From: JBPYFK01 sp051984675
Lineage (GTDB): Bacteria; Actinomycetota; Actinomycetes; Mycobacteriales; Pseudonocardiaceae
Assembly: GCA_051984675.1 (NCBI GenBank)
Contig: JBPYFK010000020.1
Coordinates: 186,001-250,000 of the forward strand
DNA: 64,000 nucleotides
Direction: 5' to 3'
Shown here: one piece after another, positions 42,455 through 51,820 of the stretch
Position numbering within the stretch: position 1 is the stretch's first letter
How the letters are laid out: the number at the start of each line of letters is the position of its first letter
Notes under the pieces: generated by a model
What the model saw: the letters and a program-made list of their open reading frames with translations, nothing else
What the model was told of the DNA's origin: nothing
Databases searched by the model: none
Translations under genes and position numbers: made by a program

Positions 42455-43849
42455 ATGACCGCTCAGAACACCGTTTTCGCCGACGCCGACGCCACCACCG
42501 CCGGCAAGGCCCGATCGCACGACGACACGGCACACACCCACCCCGCCGACGTGGTCACCGCCCTCCGTGACCGCGTGACCGGCGATCTTCTCGACATCGT
42601 CGTCGACCTGGACTCCGGCGACGGCTGCCGTCTGCGCGACCAGCGCGACGGCACCACCTACCTCGACATGACGATGTTCTTCAGCTCCGCGCCGCTCGGG
42701 CACGGGCATCCGGGGCTTCGGGACCCCGACTTCGAGGCCGAGCTGCTGCGGGCCGCGCGGATCAAGCCGGCCAACCCGGACTTCGGCACCGTCGAGCAGG
42801 CCCGTTTCGTCGAGATGTTCCAGCGAGTTCTCGGCGACCCGGAGCTGCCCTACCTGTTCTTCATCGACGGCGGCACGCTGGCGGTCGAGAACGCACTGAA
42901 GGTGGCTTTCGACTGGAAGACGAAGCTCAACTCGCGGCGTGGTGTCGCGGTCCGGGGCAGCCGCGTGCTGCATCTCGAACACGCCTTCCACGGGCGCAGC
43001 GGCTACACGCTCTCCCTCACCAACACCGACCCGGTCAAGATCAGGGACTACCCGATGTTCGACTGGCCGCGTATCCCCAGCCCCACGACCACCGTCGACA
43101 GCGGGGACATCGACGGGGACAAGCTACTCGACCACGAGTCGGCGGCGTTGGAAGCGGCCCATGCCGCGCTGCACCGCTACGGCGACGAGATCGCCTGCTT
43201 CGTCTACGAGCCGATCCAGGGAGAGGGCGGTGACCGGCACCTGCGACCGGCGTTCCTGCGCGCCGTCGAGGAGCTGTGCGCCCTGCACGATGTGCTCACC
43301 GTCGCCGACGAGGTGCAGACCGGCGGTGGGCTGGTCGGGCGGCCGTGGGCGTACCAGGATCTCGGCCTGCGCCCCGACCTGGTCGCGTTCGGCAAACGCG
43401 TGCAGGTGTGCGGGGTCATGGGAGGTCGCCGGGTGCTGGAGGTGCCCGACAACGCGTTCCGCGAACCCAGCCGGATCAGCTCCACCTGGGGCGGCTCGCT
43501 GGTCGACATGGTCCGGGCCCGGCGGATCTACGAGATCGTCGAAGCCGAGAACCTCTTCGACCACGCGCGCCGGATGGGCCGGCTCCTGCTCGGCGAGTTG
43601 CGCGAACTCACCGCCGAGTTCCCCGGCGTGCTCAGCGAACCGCGCGGTCGCGGGCTGATGTGCGCGGTCAACCTGCCCGACTCAGTGACACGAGACCGGG
43701 TGATTCAGGTTGCCCGGGAAAGCTACCGCGCGCTGTTCCTCCCCTCCGGCCCACGCTCGGTGCGCTGGCGCCCGCCGCTGTCGGTGCGCGCTGAGGAGAT
43801 CGCCGACGCGATCGCCGCGCTCCGGCGTGCCGTGACCGACGCCGCATAA
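42455..43849 (+). CDS. lat: L-lysine 6-aminotransferase (Lat)
   Basis: 464 residues. PLP class III aminotransferase that transfers the epsilon-amino group of lysine to 2-oxoglutarate, giving piperideine-6-carboxylate. Seen: LDMTMFFSSAPLGHGHP, HAFHGRSGYTLSLTN, VADEVQTGGG and FGKRVQVCGVMGG, where the Lys of FGKR carries PLP. FFSSAPLG and the CGVMGG context are characteristic of Lat rather than ornithine aminotransferase. CTGGGAGG precedes ATG 42455. No cephamycin genes are adjacent, so lysine catabolism or stationary-phase adaptation, as in mycobacteria, is more likely than beta-lactam biosynthesis. Confidence 0.92.
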   Translation: MTAQNTVFADADATTAGKARSHDDTAHTHPADVVTALRDRVTGDLLDIVVDLDSGDGCRLRDQRDGTTYLDMTMFFSSAPLGHGHPGLRDPDFEAELLRAARIKPANPDFGTVEQARFVEMFQRVLGDPELPYLFFIDGGTLAVENALKVAFDWKTKLNSRRGVAVRGSRVLHLEHAFHGRSGYTLSLTNTDPVKIRDYPMFDWPRIPSPTTTVDSGDIDGDKLLDHESAALEAAHAALHRYGDEIACFVYEPIQGEGGDRHLRPAFLRAVEELCALHDVLTVADEVQTGGGLVGRPWAYQDLGLRPDLVAFGKRVQVCGVMGGRRVLEVPDNAFREPSRISSTWGGSLVDMVRARRIYEIVEAENLFDHARRMGRLLLGELRELTAEFPGVLSEPRGRGLMCAVNLPDSVTRDRVIQVARESYRALFLPSGPRSVRWRPPLSVRAEEIADAIAALRRAVTDAA

Positions 43850-43878
43850 CACCCGCCGCGGGGGGAGGCAGGGGACGA

Positions 43879-43903
43879 CAGAGCCGGTCGGGGACCGGCT
43901 CTG
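43879..43903. terminator. Bidirectional hairpin between lat and the PMT gene
   Basis: CAGAGCCGGTC (43879-43889) and GACCGGCTCTG (43893-43903) form a perfect 11-bp stem with a 3-nt loop, located between convergent genes. Confidence 0.8.
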
Positions 43904-43962
43904 GTCTCCCTCACTGCCGGTTGTTCCGCTCTGCCGGCTCTGCTCGGGCTCGCATCCCCGCG

Positions 43963-45561
43963 TCACCGCCACGAAGGGAGCCAGAGCTCGGCATCCCAGT
44001 GGTCCGGGGCGATCGGGTTGCCGTTGAGGATCGGCCACAGCCACACGAAGTTCGCCACGACCAGGCCCACATACAGTGCGACGAGCAGCAGCCCGGTCTG
44101 CCGGCGTTCGTATCCGGCGCGGGCGGCGCCCAGGATCTCGCCCAGCACCAGCGTCAAGCCGAGCACCAGGAAGGGCGCCAATGGTGTCGCGTAGAAGTAG
44201 TACATCTGCCGGTCGAGGTTGGTGAACCACGGCAGGTATCCGGCCGCATACCCGACAAGCACAGCGCAATAGCGCCAGTCCACGCGGAAGGCGGACCGCC
44301 ACACCGCCCAGGCTCCGGCGGGCAGGGTCAACCACCACATCGCTGGCGTCCCGATCAGCATGGTCGCCGACACGCAGCTGTCCAGGCCGCACCCGTTGGC
44401 TGCCGGGCCGCTCTCGTAGTAGTAGAGCATCGGTCGCATGCCCATCGGCCAAGCCCACGGCTTGGACTCCCACGGGTGGGGGTGGGTACCGCTGGTGAGG
44501 GTCGTGTGGAAGTGCAGCACGTTGAGTTGGTAGTAGAGCAGCGACCGGATCGTGTCGGGCAGCGACGTGAACCCGACGTGCCCGTTGATCTCGACGGCGT
44601 GCCGGTCCGTCGCGGTCTCGCTGGCGAACCAGCCTGCCCATGCGCCCAGGTAGAGCAGCAGCGGCACGGCCACCAACGACCCCAACGCGGGCGCGGTGTC
44701 TCGAACCAGCGTCCCCATCCACGGCCGGCGCACTCCCGCGCTGCGCCGCGCGAGCGCGTCCCAGATCACGCTGAGCAGGCCGAACGCGACGATGTAGTAG
44801 ATCCCGTTCCACTTCGTCCCGCACGCCAGGCCGAGCATGAGCCCGCCGCCGAAGCGCCACCACCGGAATCCCAGCCGCGGCCCCCATCGCGAGTCGCCGA
44901 TCCGTCCTTCGGCCAGGACCAGCGACATGCGCTCGCGCATCTGATCGCGGTCGACGACCAGGCAGCCGAACGCGGCCAGCACGAACATCGCCTGGAAGAT
45001 GTCCAGCATCCCCATCCGCGACTGCACGTGGCTGACTCCGTCGCAGACCAGCAGGATGCCGGCCACCGCTCCCAGGAACGTCGAGCGGGTCAACCTGCGC
45101 GCGATCCGCACGGTCAGCAGGACCATGACGACGCCGGCCGCCGCGGCGGTGAGCCGCCAGCCCCACCCGTTGTATCCGCCGACCAGCCACTCCCCGAGCG
45201 CGATGAGCTGCTTGCCGACCGGGGGGTGTACCACCAGCTCGTAGCCGGGGTTGTCCTCGTAGCCGCCGTTGCGCAGCATCTGCCACGCCTGCGGGACGTA
45301 GTGCTTCTCGTCGAAGATCGGGGTGCCCTTGTCCGTGGGGAACCCCAGGTTCCAGAACCGCACGACAGCCGCGATCGCGGTGATGCTGAGCGTGACCAGC
45401 CAACCGCGCAGCCGGTCAGCGGGCAGTGGCGAGACGAGCCCGTTGCCGGTGTTGGTGTGCCGGGGGCCGCCGGGCGGTCGTGGGGAGGGCCTCTGGCCGA
45501 CACCGACCGTTTCGTCGATGTCCGCGGTTCTGTCACCGGCGTTCGGCACGAGGACACTCAC
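43963..45561 (-). CDS. pmt: Dolichyl-phosphate-mannose-protein mannosyltransferase (PMT)
   Basis: 532 residues from GTG 45561, a GT-C glycosyltransferase with about ten membrane helices. The catalytic loop FPTDKGTPIFDEKHYVPQAW includes the FDE acid residues. HPPVGKQLIALG and SRMGMLDIFQAM are family motifs. A disordered N-terminus (about 1-45) precedes the first helix. It matches Rv1002c, which mannosylates secreted proteins at Ser/Thr from polyprenyl-phosphate mannose during Sec export. Divergent from rsmI, as in mycobacteria. The open frame runs further upstream but overlaps rsmI, so it was not used. Confidence 0.92.
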   Translation of the reverse strand: MSVLVPNAGDRTADIDETVGVGQRPSPRPPGGPRHTNTGNGLVSPLPADRLRGWLVTLSITAIAAVVRFWNLGFPTDKGTPIFDEKHYVPQAWQMLRNGGYEDNPGYELVVHPPVGKQLIALGEWLVGGYNGWGWRLTAAAAGVVMVLLTVRIARRLTRSTFLGAVAGILLVCDGVSHVQSRMGMLDIFQAMFVLAAFGCLVVDRDQMRERMSLVLAEGRIGDSRWGPRLGFRWWRFGGGLMLGLACGTKWNGIYYIVAFGLLSVIWDALARRSAGVRRPWMGTLVRDTAPALGSLVAVPLLLYLGAWAGWFASETATDRHAVEINGHVGFTSLPDTIRSLLYYQLNVLHFHTTLTSGTHPHPWESKPWAWPMGMRPMLYYYESGPAANGCGLDSCVSATMLIGTPAMWWLTLPAGAWAVWRSAFRVDWRYCAVLVGYAAGYLPWFTNLDRQMYYFYATPLAPFLVLGLTLVLGEILGAARAGYERRQTGLLLVALYVGLVVANFVWLWPILNGNPIAPDHWDAELWLPSWR

Positions 45562-45644
45562 ACCCGCATCTTGACATCCCGTCCGGGAGGGGACCGGCGA
45601 CGCCCTGCCCCTGGCACCCCCAGGACCCCCGTACCGTTGAGCAC

Positions 45645-46502
45645 GTGGGAGTCGAGTCCGAACCGGGCACGCTGGTGCTCGCGGCCACGCCACTCGGGGA
45701 CGCGCGGGACGCGTCCAAGCGGCTGGTCGACGCCCTCGGGACGGCCGAGGTGGTGGCCGCCGAGGACACCAGGCGCGTCCGCGCCCTCGCCGCCACGCTG
45801 GAGGTGACGCCGACCGGACGGATCGTCAGCTACTACGAGGCAGTCGAGGCCACCCGGACGCCGACGCTGCTGGACGCGATGCGGGCAGGCAGGACGGTGT
45901 TGCTGGTGACCGATGCCGGTATGCCGAGCGTGTCCGACCCGGGGTTCCGCCTGGTATCGGCGTGCGCGGCCGAGGGGATACCGGTGACGTGCCTGCCCGG
46001 GCCGTCCGCGGTGACCACGGCGCTCGCGGTGTCCGGCCTGCCCTCCGACCGGTTCTGCTTCGAGGGTTTCCCGCCCCGCAAACCAACCGAGCGCAGGCGC
46101 TGGCTCGGGCGCTTGGTGGCCGAGGAACGCACGTGCGTGTTCTTCGAGGCTCCGCACCGGCTGGCGGACACGCTGGAGGACGCGGCCAAGGTGCTCGGCG
46201 TGGATCGGGCCGCGGTGGTGTGCCGGGAACTGACCAAGACCTACGAGGAGGTGCGGCGGGGCAGCCTCGGCGAGCTCACGGAGTGGGCGAGCCACGGCGT
46301 GCGGGGCGAAGTCACGGTCGTGGTTGGCGGTGCGGTCCTCCCCACGACCGAGCCCGAAGACCTCGTCGCGCAGGTGCGGCAGCGGGCTGCCGACGGCGTG
46401 CGGCTCAAGGACGCCGTAGCCGAGGTCGCGGAACTCGCCGGCGTGCGCAAGAAGGAGTTGTACGACGCGGTGCTCGCCGCGCGAGATCAGTCGGAGCAGT
46501 AA
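45645..46502 (+). CDS. rsmI: 16S rRNA (cytidine-1402-2'-O)-methyltransferase
   Basis: 285 residues. The tetrapyrrole-methylase fold carries LVLAATPLGDARDAS, AEDTRRV, VTDAGMPSVSDPG (SAM loop), PGPSAVTTALAVSGL and the RsmI-specific FEGFPPRK segment. A small C-terminal RsmI domain (DAVAEVAELAGVRKKELYDAV) is present. GTG 45645 starts the protein 83 bp from the divergent PMT start. RsmI methylates C1402 in the decoding centre. Confidence 0.93.
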   Translation: MGVESEPGTLVLAATPLGDARDASKRLVDALGTAEVVAAEDTRRVRALAATLEVTPTGRIVSYYEAVEATRTPTLLDAMRAGRTVLLVTDAGMPSVSDPGFRLVSACAAEGIPVTCLPGPSAVTTALAVSGLPSDRFCFEGFPPRKPTERRRWLGRLVAEERTCVFFEAPHRLADTLEDAAKVLGVDRAAVVCRELTKTYEEVRRGSLGELTEWASHGVRGEVTVVVGGAVLPTTEPEDLVAQVRQRAADGVRLKDAVAEVAELAGVRKKELYDAVLAARDQSEQ

Positions 46503-46537
46503 ACGGTCGGCTTGGGGTGCGGCTTGCGGGGCGAGCC

Positions 46538-46679
46538 TCAGGCATTCGACGGCGGTCGCTCCACCAGCTGGGCCAGGTACAGCTGCTCGCCCCAGCTCCT
46601 CGTCCCGGAGGATGTCCTCGAAGAGGTTCGCCGTGGTGATGTCGCCCTTGTCCCGATGCAGGTCCACCACACGCCGTAC
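46538..46679 (-). pseudogene. Frameshifted remnant of a ferritin-like protein C-terminus
   Basis: On the minus strand, DKGDITTANLFEDILRDEEL is followed, after one extra G near 46592, by GEQLYLAQLVERPPSNA and a stop. Together these resemble the last helix of a ferritin-like (bacterioferritin/Dps-type) protein. A stop codon lies directly upstream, so only about 45 codons remain. The residue pattern is suggestive, not conclusive. Confidence 0.35.
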
Positions 46680-46818
46680 TCAGTCGTCGCTGGCGGCGCC
46701 GGCAGGGCCTCCCTCGAACGCACACCGCGCGTCACGCACCGTGCGGTCGATGTGTCCTTGAACATTCGCCGCTTGGGCCGTAGCGGAACCCCGGGTGGCG
46801 CACGGCAGGATGTGTTGG

Positions 46819-47535
46819 ATGACCACCCTCGGACGACCATCCCGCAACAGTGCCGAAGCCGGCGCCCCGCGCTCCGGCAGCCAACAGCCCGACGCCTCCG
46901 TCAACGACCTGTACGAGGTCATGTACCGGCGCCGGGATGTGCGCAGCGAGTTCACCGGCGGCGAGCTGCCCGAGGACGTGCTACGCCGGGTGCTCTCCGC
47001 CGCGCATTCCGCCCCCAGCGTCGGGTTGTCCCAACCCTGGGACTTCATCCTCGTGCGCGACGAGGGCACCCGGCGAGCGTTCCGCGAGCACGTGCTCGCC
47101 GAGCGCAGCGTGTTCGCCACGCAGCTGCGCGGTGAGCGGGCCGAGACGTTCTCCCGGATCAAGATCGAAGGGATCACCGAAGCCACCCTCGGCCTGGTCG
47201 TGACCTACGACCCCGAGCGCGGGTCACCCGCCGTGCTCGGGCGGCACGCGATCGCCGACGCCGGGCTGTACTCCGTGTGCCTGGCCATCCAGAACCTGTG
47301 GCTGGCCGCCACCGCCGAGGGGCTCGGCGTCGGCTGGGTCAGCTTCTACCGGGAGGATTTCCTGCGCCGGTTGCTGGGCATCCCGAACGGGACGCGCCCG
47401 GTGGCGTGGCTGTGCCTCGGCCCGGTGCGCACCCTTGCCGAGGCGCCTGACTTGGAACGCCACGGCTGGCGCAAACGAATGCCCCTGGAAGACGTTGTGC
47501 ACTACGAACGGTATGGGCAAGGATTCAACCGGTAG
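46819..47535 (+). CDS. bluB: 5,6-dimethylbenzimidazole synthase BluB
   Basis: 238 residues from ATG 46819. A flavin-destroying nitroreductase-fold enzyme that makes the lower ligand of vitamin B12 from FMNH2. Seen: YRRRDVRSEFTGGELPEDVL (phosphate-binding Arg residues), AHSAPSVGLSQPWDFI, IKIEGITEATLGLVVTYDPE, and GVGWVSFYREDFLRRLLGIP. The GWVSF and DFLRxLLGIP elements distinguish BluB from generic nitroreductases. No other cobalamin genes are in the window. The start could also be ATG 46795. Confidence 0.9.
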   Translation: MTTLGRPSRNSAEAGAPRSGSQQPDASVNDLYEVMYRRRDVRSEFTGGELPEDVLRRVLSAAHSAPSVGLSQPWDFILVRDEGTRRAFREHVLAERSVFATQLRGERAETFSRIKIEGITEATLGLVVTYDPERGSPAVLGRHAIADAGLYSVCLAIQNLWLAATAEGLGVGWVSFYREDFLRRLLGIPNGTRPVAWLCLGPVRTLAEAPDLERHGWRKRMPLEDVVHYERYGQGFNR

Positions 47536-47607
47536 TCTGGCGCTGAGCCGACGCTACGTTCGAGTAGCTTCCTAGTAACGCCCGGGTGAACAGCAGTCGA
47601 GGGAGCA

Positions 47608-49098
47608 GTGCGGCAGGACGACCCCTTGATGGCGGGACAGGTCCCGCAGCAGGACCGTCACGTGCGCCTGCTGCTGGAGTCCGGCCAGTTCGACGAGGCC
47701 GGTGCGAGCTTTGACCACTTCATCGCCCCCGCACCGGATCAGGTTGACGAGCACTGGAACCGGGCGACCGTGCTCACCCACCGGGCGCTGCTGGCCTGGC
47801 GGTTGGGCAAGATCCCGCTCGCGCTGGAGCTCGCGGCCGAGGGGTGGACCGAACTCGACGTGGACCGCCCGCGCGGAACCGCGGCGGCCCAGACCATCAG
47901 CATGCTGGGCTACCTGCTGGAGACCATCGGCCACCGGGCTTCCGCGCTGGAGCTGATGTCGCTGTCGGTCCACGTGGCGCGGGAGGCCCAGGACCCCGCG
48001 ACGCTGGCGCACTGCCTGATGCGCGAGGCGAACGCGCTGCTGTTCCGCGCCGTCGAGCCCTCGCCCACGTCGGCACAGCGGTTCGCCGAGGCCAGGAAGC
48101 TGTACGAGGAGGCCCTGGAACTCGTCGACGTCGGATACATGCGGGACGCGTTGCTCTCCGGCTGTGCTCGCGCCCTGGCCGGGCTCGGGGAGACCGAGGA
48201 GGCCGAACGCAAGGCGTTCGAGGCGCTGCACCTGAGCAACCAGGAGAACGACTGGTCCAGCGCGTCGGTGGCCACCTGGGTGCTGGCGGGCCTGCGCCGG
48301 GAGCAGGGCCGCCTGGAAGAGGCTCGGACGTTCGCCAGCCGTGCGTTGCGCGGCGCGGAACGCACCCGGGACAGCGGGCTCCTGATGCGTTTCTCCCTGG
48401 ACCTGTCCGGGATCTGCCGGGAACTCGGTGATTTCGTGGGCGAGTCCGAGGCGCTGCGCCGCACGGTGGCCGCCAGCAGGACAGCCGCGGAGATCCTGCA
48501 GGAGGGGCTCGGGCAGGCGCTGGAGCAGCGGCGGGTCGCGGTCCAGGCGCAGCGGTTGGCGTGGGCCGCGCAGGAGGCCGCGGTGCGCGACCCGCTCACC
48601 GGCCTCACCAACCGGCTCGGGCTGGAGAGGCGAGCCCCGGAGCTGCTGGAACGGACCGCGGCCCAGGGCCGCGTGCCGTGGCTGGTGCTCGTGGACGTCG
48701 ACTGCTTCAAGGACGTCAACGACGACGCCGGACACCCAGCGGGTGACGCGGCGCTACAGGAGGTGGCGCAGCTGGTGCGCCGCGAGTGCCGCACCGACGA
48801 TCTGGTGTGCCGGTGGGCGGGCGACGAGTTCGTAGTCCTTCTGGTGGACACCGGCGACGACTCCCGGCAGGCCGGGCCGATCGTCGCGGAACGGATTCGT
48901 GCCGCGGTGCAGACCCACGACTGGCGCCTGGTGCTGGGCCGCACCCGCCATCCCCCCACGGTCAGCATCGGCGTCGCCGCCGGTCCGGCCCAGCTCGACA
49001 AGCTCTTCGCCGCCGCCGACATCGCGCTCTACAAGGCGAAACGGGCCGGTCGCAACCGCGTCGAAATCAACCGGGCGGACAGGCATTCCACTGCCTGA
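47608..49098 (+). CDS. TPR-repeat diguanylate cyclase-like (GGDEF) protein
   Basis: 496 residues. About 1-320 is a helical tetratricopeptide-like array (for example HCLMREANALLFRAVEPSPT and LAGLRREQGRLEEARTFASR). A short coiled linker leads to a GGDEF domain at about 330-490: DPLTGLTNRLGLERRAPELL, VDVDCFKDVND and RWAGDEFVVLL. The signature is AGDEF rather than GGDEF, a tolerated variant in active cyclases. The product would be cyclic di-GMP, used in actinobacteria for development. There are no membrane segments. A gene of this layout in Streptomyces-like genomes is typically orphan. Confidence 0.85.
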   Translation: MRQDDPLMAGQVPQQDRHVRLLLESGQFDEAGASFDHFIAPAPDQVDEHWNRATVLTHRALLAWRLGKIPLALELAAEGWTELDVDRPRGTAAAQTISMLGYLLETIGHRASALELMSLSVHVAREAQDPATLAHCLMREANALLFRAVEPSPTSAQRFAEARKLYEEALELVDVGYMRDALLSGCARALAGLGETEEAERKAFEALHLSNQENDWSSASVATWVLAGLRREQGRLEEARTFASRALRGAERTRDSGLLMRFSLDLSGICRELGDFVGESEALRRTVAASRTAAEILQEGLGQALEQRRVAVQAQRLAWAAQEAAVRDPLTGLTNRLGLERRAPELLERTAAQGRVPWLVLVDVDCFKDVNDDAGHPAGDAALQEVAQLVRRECRTDDLVCRWAGDEFVVLLVDTGDDSRQAGPIVAERIRAAVQTHDWRLVLGRTRHPPTVSIGVAAGPAQLDKLFAAADIALYKAKRAGRNRVEINRADRHSTA

Positions 49099-49168
49099 CC
49101 GCTGGGCCACCTGAAGCCTTTCGTCCTTAGTGGACGGTGGACCGAACCTGTTTCCCGAGCACGAACGG

Positions 49169-49759
49169 TCACACGGGGTACGGGGCGCGCCGCCGCGCTT
49201 CCCGCAGGGCGTCGGCCCACCACGACAGTTGGCGCATCATCCGCTGAAGCGCCTCGTCGGCGGCGCCGTCCGGGTACTCGACGTCTGGATCGTCGGCCGG
49301 CTGCCACGGGTTGTGCAGGCTGACGGTGTCGCGGATGGTCACGGCATGCAGTTCGGCGAAGACCGGCCGCAGAGCTTCGACGGCGCGCAGCCCACCGGAC
49401 AGCCCGCCGTAGGACACGAAGGCCACCGGCTTGGCTCGCCACGGCTCGCGGACAGCGTCGACGGCCGTCTTCAGCGGGCCGGGATAGCTGTGGTTGTACT
49501 CCGGGGTGATCACGACGATCGCGTCAGCGGAGTCGATCCGCGCGGCGAAGGCCCGCACGTCGTGATGCTCGCTCATGCTGTCGGGAAACGACAGGTCCGC
49601 GAGGTCGAGGACGTCGGCGTCGATGCTGGACTCGACCAGGCGTTTGTGCACCCAGGCGCCGACGCGGGTACCGAATCGGCCGTGGCGGACGCTGCCCACG
49701 ATGACGGCAACGCGCAGGTCTCGGGTGATCGTGGAACCGCTGATCGTGGAATCACTCAT
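49169..49759 (-). CDS. NAD(P)H-dependent FMN reductase
   Basis: 196 residues from ATG 49759. A flavodoxin-like fold: AVIVGSVRHGRFGTRVGAWV holds the FMN phosphate, and VVITPEYNHSYPGPLKTAVD is the family signature. Likely a quinone or chromate-type reductase or general flavin reductase. The physiological substrate is unknown. Convergent with the GGDEF gene and divergent from the murJ-like gene. Confidence 0.88.
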   Translation of the reverse strand: MSDSTISGSTITRDLRVAVIVGSVRHGRFGTRVGAWVHKRLVESSIDADVLDLADLSFPDSMSEHHDVRAFAARIDSADAIVVITPEYNHSYPGPLKTAVDAVREPWRAKPVAFVSYGGLSGGLRAVEALRPVFAELHAVTIRDTVSLHNPWQPADDPDVEYPDGAADEALQRMMRQLSWWADALREARRRAPYPV

Positions 49760-50038
49760 GCTCCGCACGCTAGAAGCTCCAGTAATCTTGAAGTCAACGA
49801 ACCGGGAGCAGTGGCGACAGTCACACGAACTTCCCCGCAGAACAGTGAGTAATGACCGAATCACTTTCTGTTATCGCACGATGTGCGTTGAATCCCGTCG
49901 CCTTATCGACGTATTGGTCATTGTTCGTAATCACCTCGGGGCGGGCGAGTCGGGCACCAGCCTTTCCTGGAGAATCGACGCGAACACCGGCACCATGCGG
50001 GGCCCGTCCTCGTTGGCTGCGAACAGGAGTGCAGGAAC

Positions 50039-51793
50039 TTGACAGATCCGCACGGCGACGCGGACACGACGATCATTCCCGCGATCGGCCAGGAGCAGCG
50101 GCCCTGGCCGCCACACGGGCGTGACCGCTGGGGGTCGTTCAGCGAGGCCGAGACGGCACCCCTGCCGGTGGTCAGCGACCAGGCAGTCACCGCCGAGCAG
50201 CCGGCGAGTTCCTCGCTGGGGCGGGCCAGCGGCTCGATGATGGTGGCCACTGTCGTCAGCAAGGTCACCGGGATGCTGCGGCTGCTGGCGATCTCCGCCG
50301 TGCTGGGACTGGCCGCGGTCAGTGACGCCTTCAACGCGGCGAACACGCTGCCCAACCAGGTGTACGAGCTGTTCGTCGGTGGGGTGCTGACGACGGTCAT
50401 GGTTCCGGTCCTGGTCCGCGCGCACAAAGACGATGAGGACGGCGGGGAGGCGTACACGCAGCGATTGATGACGATGGCCACGGCCGCGCTGGTCATCGTT
50501 ACCGTGCTCGCGGTCGTGACCGGGCCGCTGCTCATCGCGCTGATGGTGAACGGTTCCACGCACAAGGCGAACCCCGAACTGGCCACCGCGCTCGCGTTCC
50601 TCCTGCTCCCCCAGATCCTCTTCTACGGCCTGAGTGCGCTGTTCAGCGCTGTCCTCAACGCCCGTCATGTGTTCGGGATCACAGCATGGGCGCCGGTGTT
50701 GAACAACGTGGTGGCGTTGGCCACCTTCGGAACGTATGCGCTGCTGCCCGGCGAGATGACGTTGAACCCGGTGCGCATGGACGATGCGCACCTGCTGGTA
50801 CTGGGCATCGGCAGCACGCTCGGGGTGCTGGTGCAGTCGGCCGTGCTGATCCCGTCGCTGTTCCGGGCCGGGTTCCGGTTCAAGATGCGGTGGGGCTGGG
50901 ACCGCCGGCTCACCGAGTTCGGCGGGCTAGCGCTGTGGGCGCTGGCGTATGTCGGCGTGTCCCAGATCGGCGTGATCGTCGTCAGCAACGTCGGCACCGC
51001 CTACCTCGGGTACGCGATCTACACCATCGTCTGGCAGTTGATGCACATGCCCTACGCCGTGATCGGGTATTCGCTGATCACGGCGATCCTGCCGAGGATG
51101 AGCCGGGCCGCCGCCGAGCATCGCACGTCGGACGTCGTGGATGACCTGTCCCTGGCGAGCCGGCTGTGCGCGGTGACGATGGTGCCGATGAGCGCCTTGA
51201 TCACCGTGCTCGGCACCCCGGTCGGCATCGCCCTGTTCTCGCTGGGCAAGGGCAGCATGGACGCCAACCGGCTGGGTGTCGCTCTGGCGGTGTCGGCGTT
51301 CGGTTTCCTTCCCTACGCGCTGTCGCTGGTTCAGTTCCGCGTGTTCTACGCGATGAACGACGCGCGCACGCCCACCCTGATCATGGTGATCATGATGGCG
51401 GTCAAGGTCGCGCTGTCCCTGCTGGCGCCGGCTGTGCTGCCGTTTGACCAGGTGGTTTACGGGCTCAACTTCGCGGACTCGATGTGCTTCGTGGTCGGGT
51501 GGCTCGTGGGCGAGGTGTGGTTGCGAGCGAAGCTCGGTTCGCTGGGCAGCACGCGCCTGGTGCGCACGCTGGGCAAGACGCTGGTGGCGTCGGTGGCGGC
51601 CGGCGCCGTCGCGTGGGTCATCCGCTCGCTGGTGACCACTGCGGTGCCTTCGACCACGGGTGCCGCGTGGCTGTCGCTGACGCTCGGCTGCCTGGTCGGG
51701 GGCGCCGTCGCGGTCGGCGGGATGCTGGTGCTGCGGACGGAGGAACTCCAGGCCGTCGTGGGCCGCTTTGGCCGACTCCTCCGGCGCAGCTAG
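50039..51793 (+). CDS. MurJ/MviN-like lipid flippase
   Basis: 584 residues with about 14 membrane helices of the MOP superfamily. The core contains LPNQVYELFVGGVLTTVMVP (the MurJ NxxPxQ-type helix), LFSAVLNARHVFGITAWAPV and LVQFRVFYAMNDARTP (motif of helix 10). A disordered N-terminal tail of about 60 residues precedes the first helix. The start is TTG 50039, with AGGAAC just upstream. Canonical actinobacterial MurJ carries a C-terminal pseudokinase-like domain that is missing here. It may therefore be a paralogue that moves another polyprenyl-linked substrate, or a minimal MurJ. Confidence 0.85.
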   Translation: MTDPHGDADTTIIPAIGQEQRPWPPHGRDRWGSFSEAETAPLPVVSDQAVTAEQPASSSLGRASGSMMVATVVSKVTGMLRLLAISAVLGLAAVSDAFNAANTLPNQVYELFVGGVLTTVMVPVLVRAHKDDEDGGEAYTQRLMTMATAALVIVTVLAVVTGPLLIALMVNGSTHKANPELATALAFLLLPQILFYGLSALFSAVLNARHVFGITAWAPVLNNVVALATFGTYALLPGEMTLNPVRMDDAHLLVLGIGSTLGVLVQSAVLIPSLFRAGFRFKMRWGWDRRLTEFGGLALWALAYVGVSQIGVIVVSNVGTAYLGYAIYTIVWQLMHMPYAVIGYSLITAILPRMSRAAAEHRTSDVVDDLSLASRLCAVTMVPMSALITVLGTPVGIALFSLGKGSMDANRLGVALAVSAFGFLPYALSLVQFRVFYAMNDARTPTLIMVIMMAVKVALSLLAPAVLPFDQVVYGLNFADSMCFVVGWLVGEVWLRAKLGSLGSTRLVRTLGKTLVASVAAGAVAWVIRSLVTTAVPSTTGAAWLSLTLGCLVGGAVAVGGMLVLRTEELQAVVGRFGRLLRRS

Positions 51794-51820
51794 GGCAGCG
51801 GGGTGAACCGCACGTAGCGG

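Noticed and set aside
43921..45807. 628-codon plus-strand frame opposite the PMT gene
   Set aside because: It is antisense to a gene with clear GT-C motifs and membrane helices. Its own product is His/Pro/Arg-rich with no membrane segment or motif.
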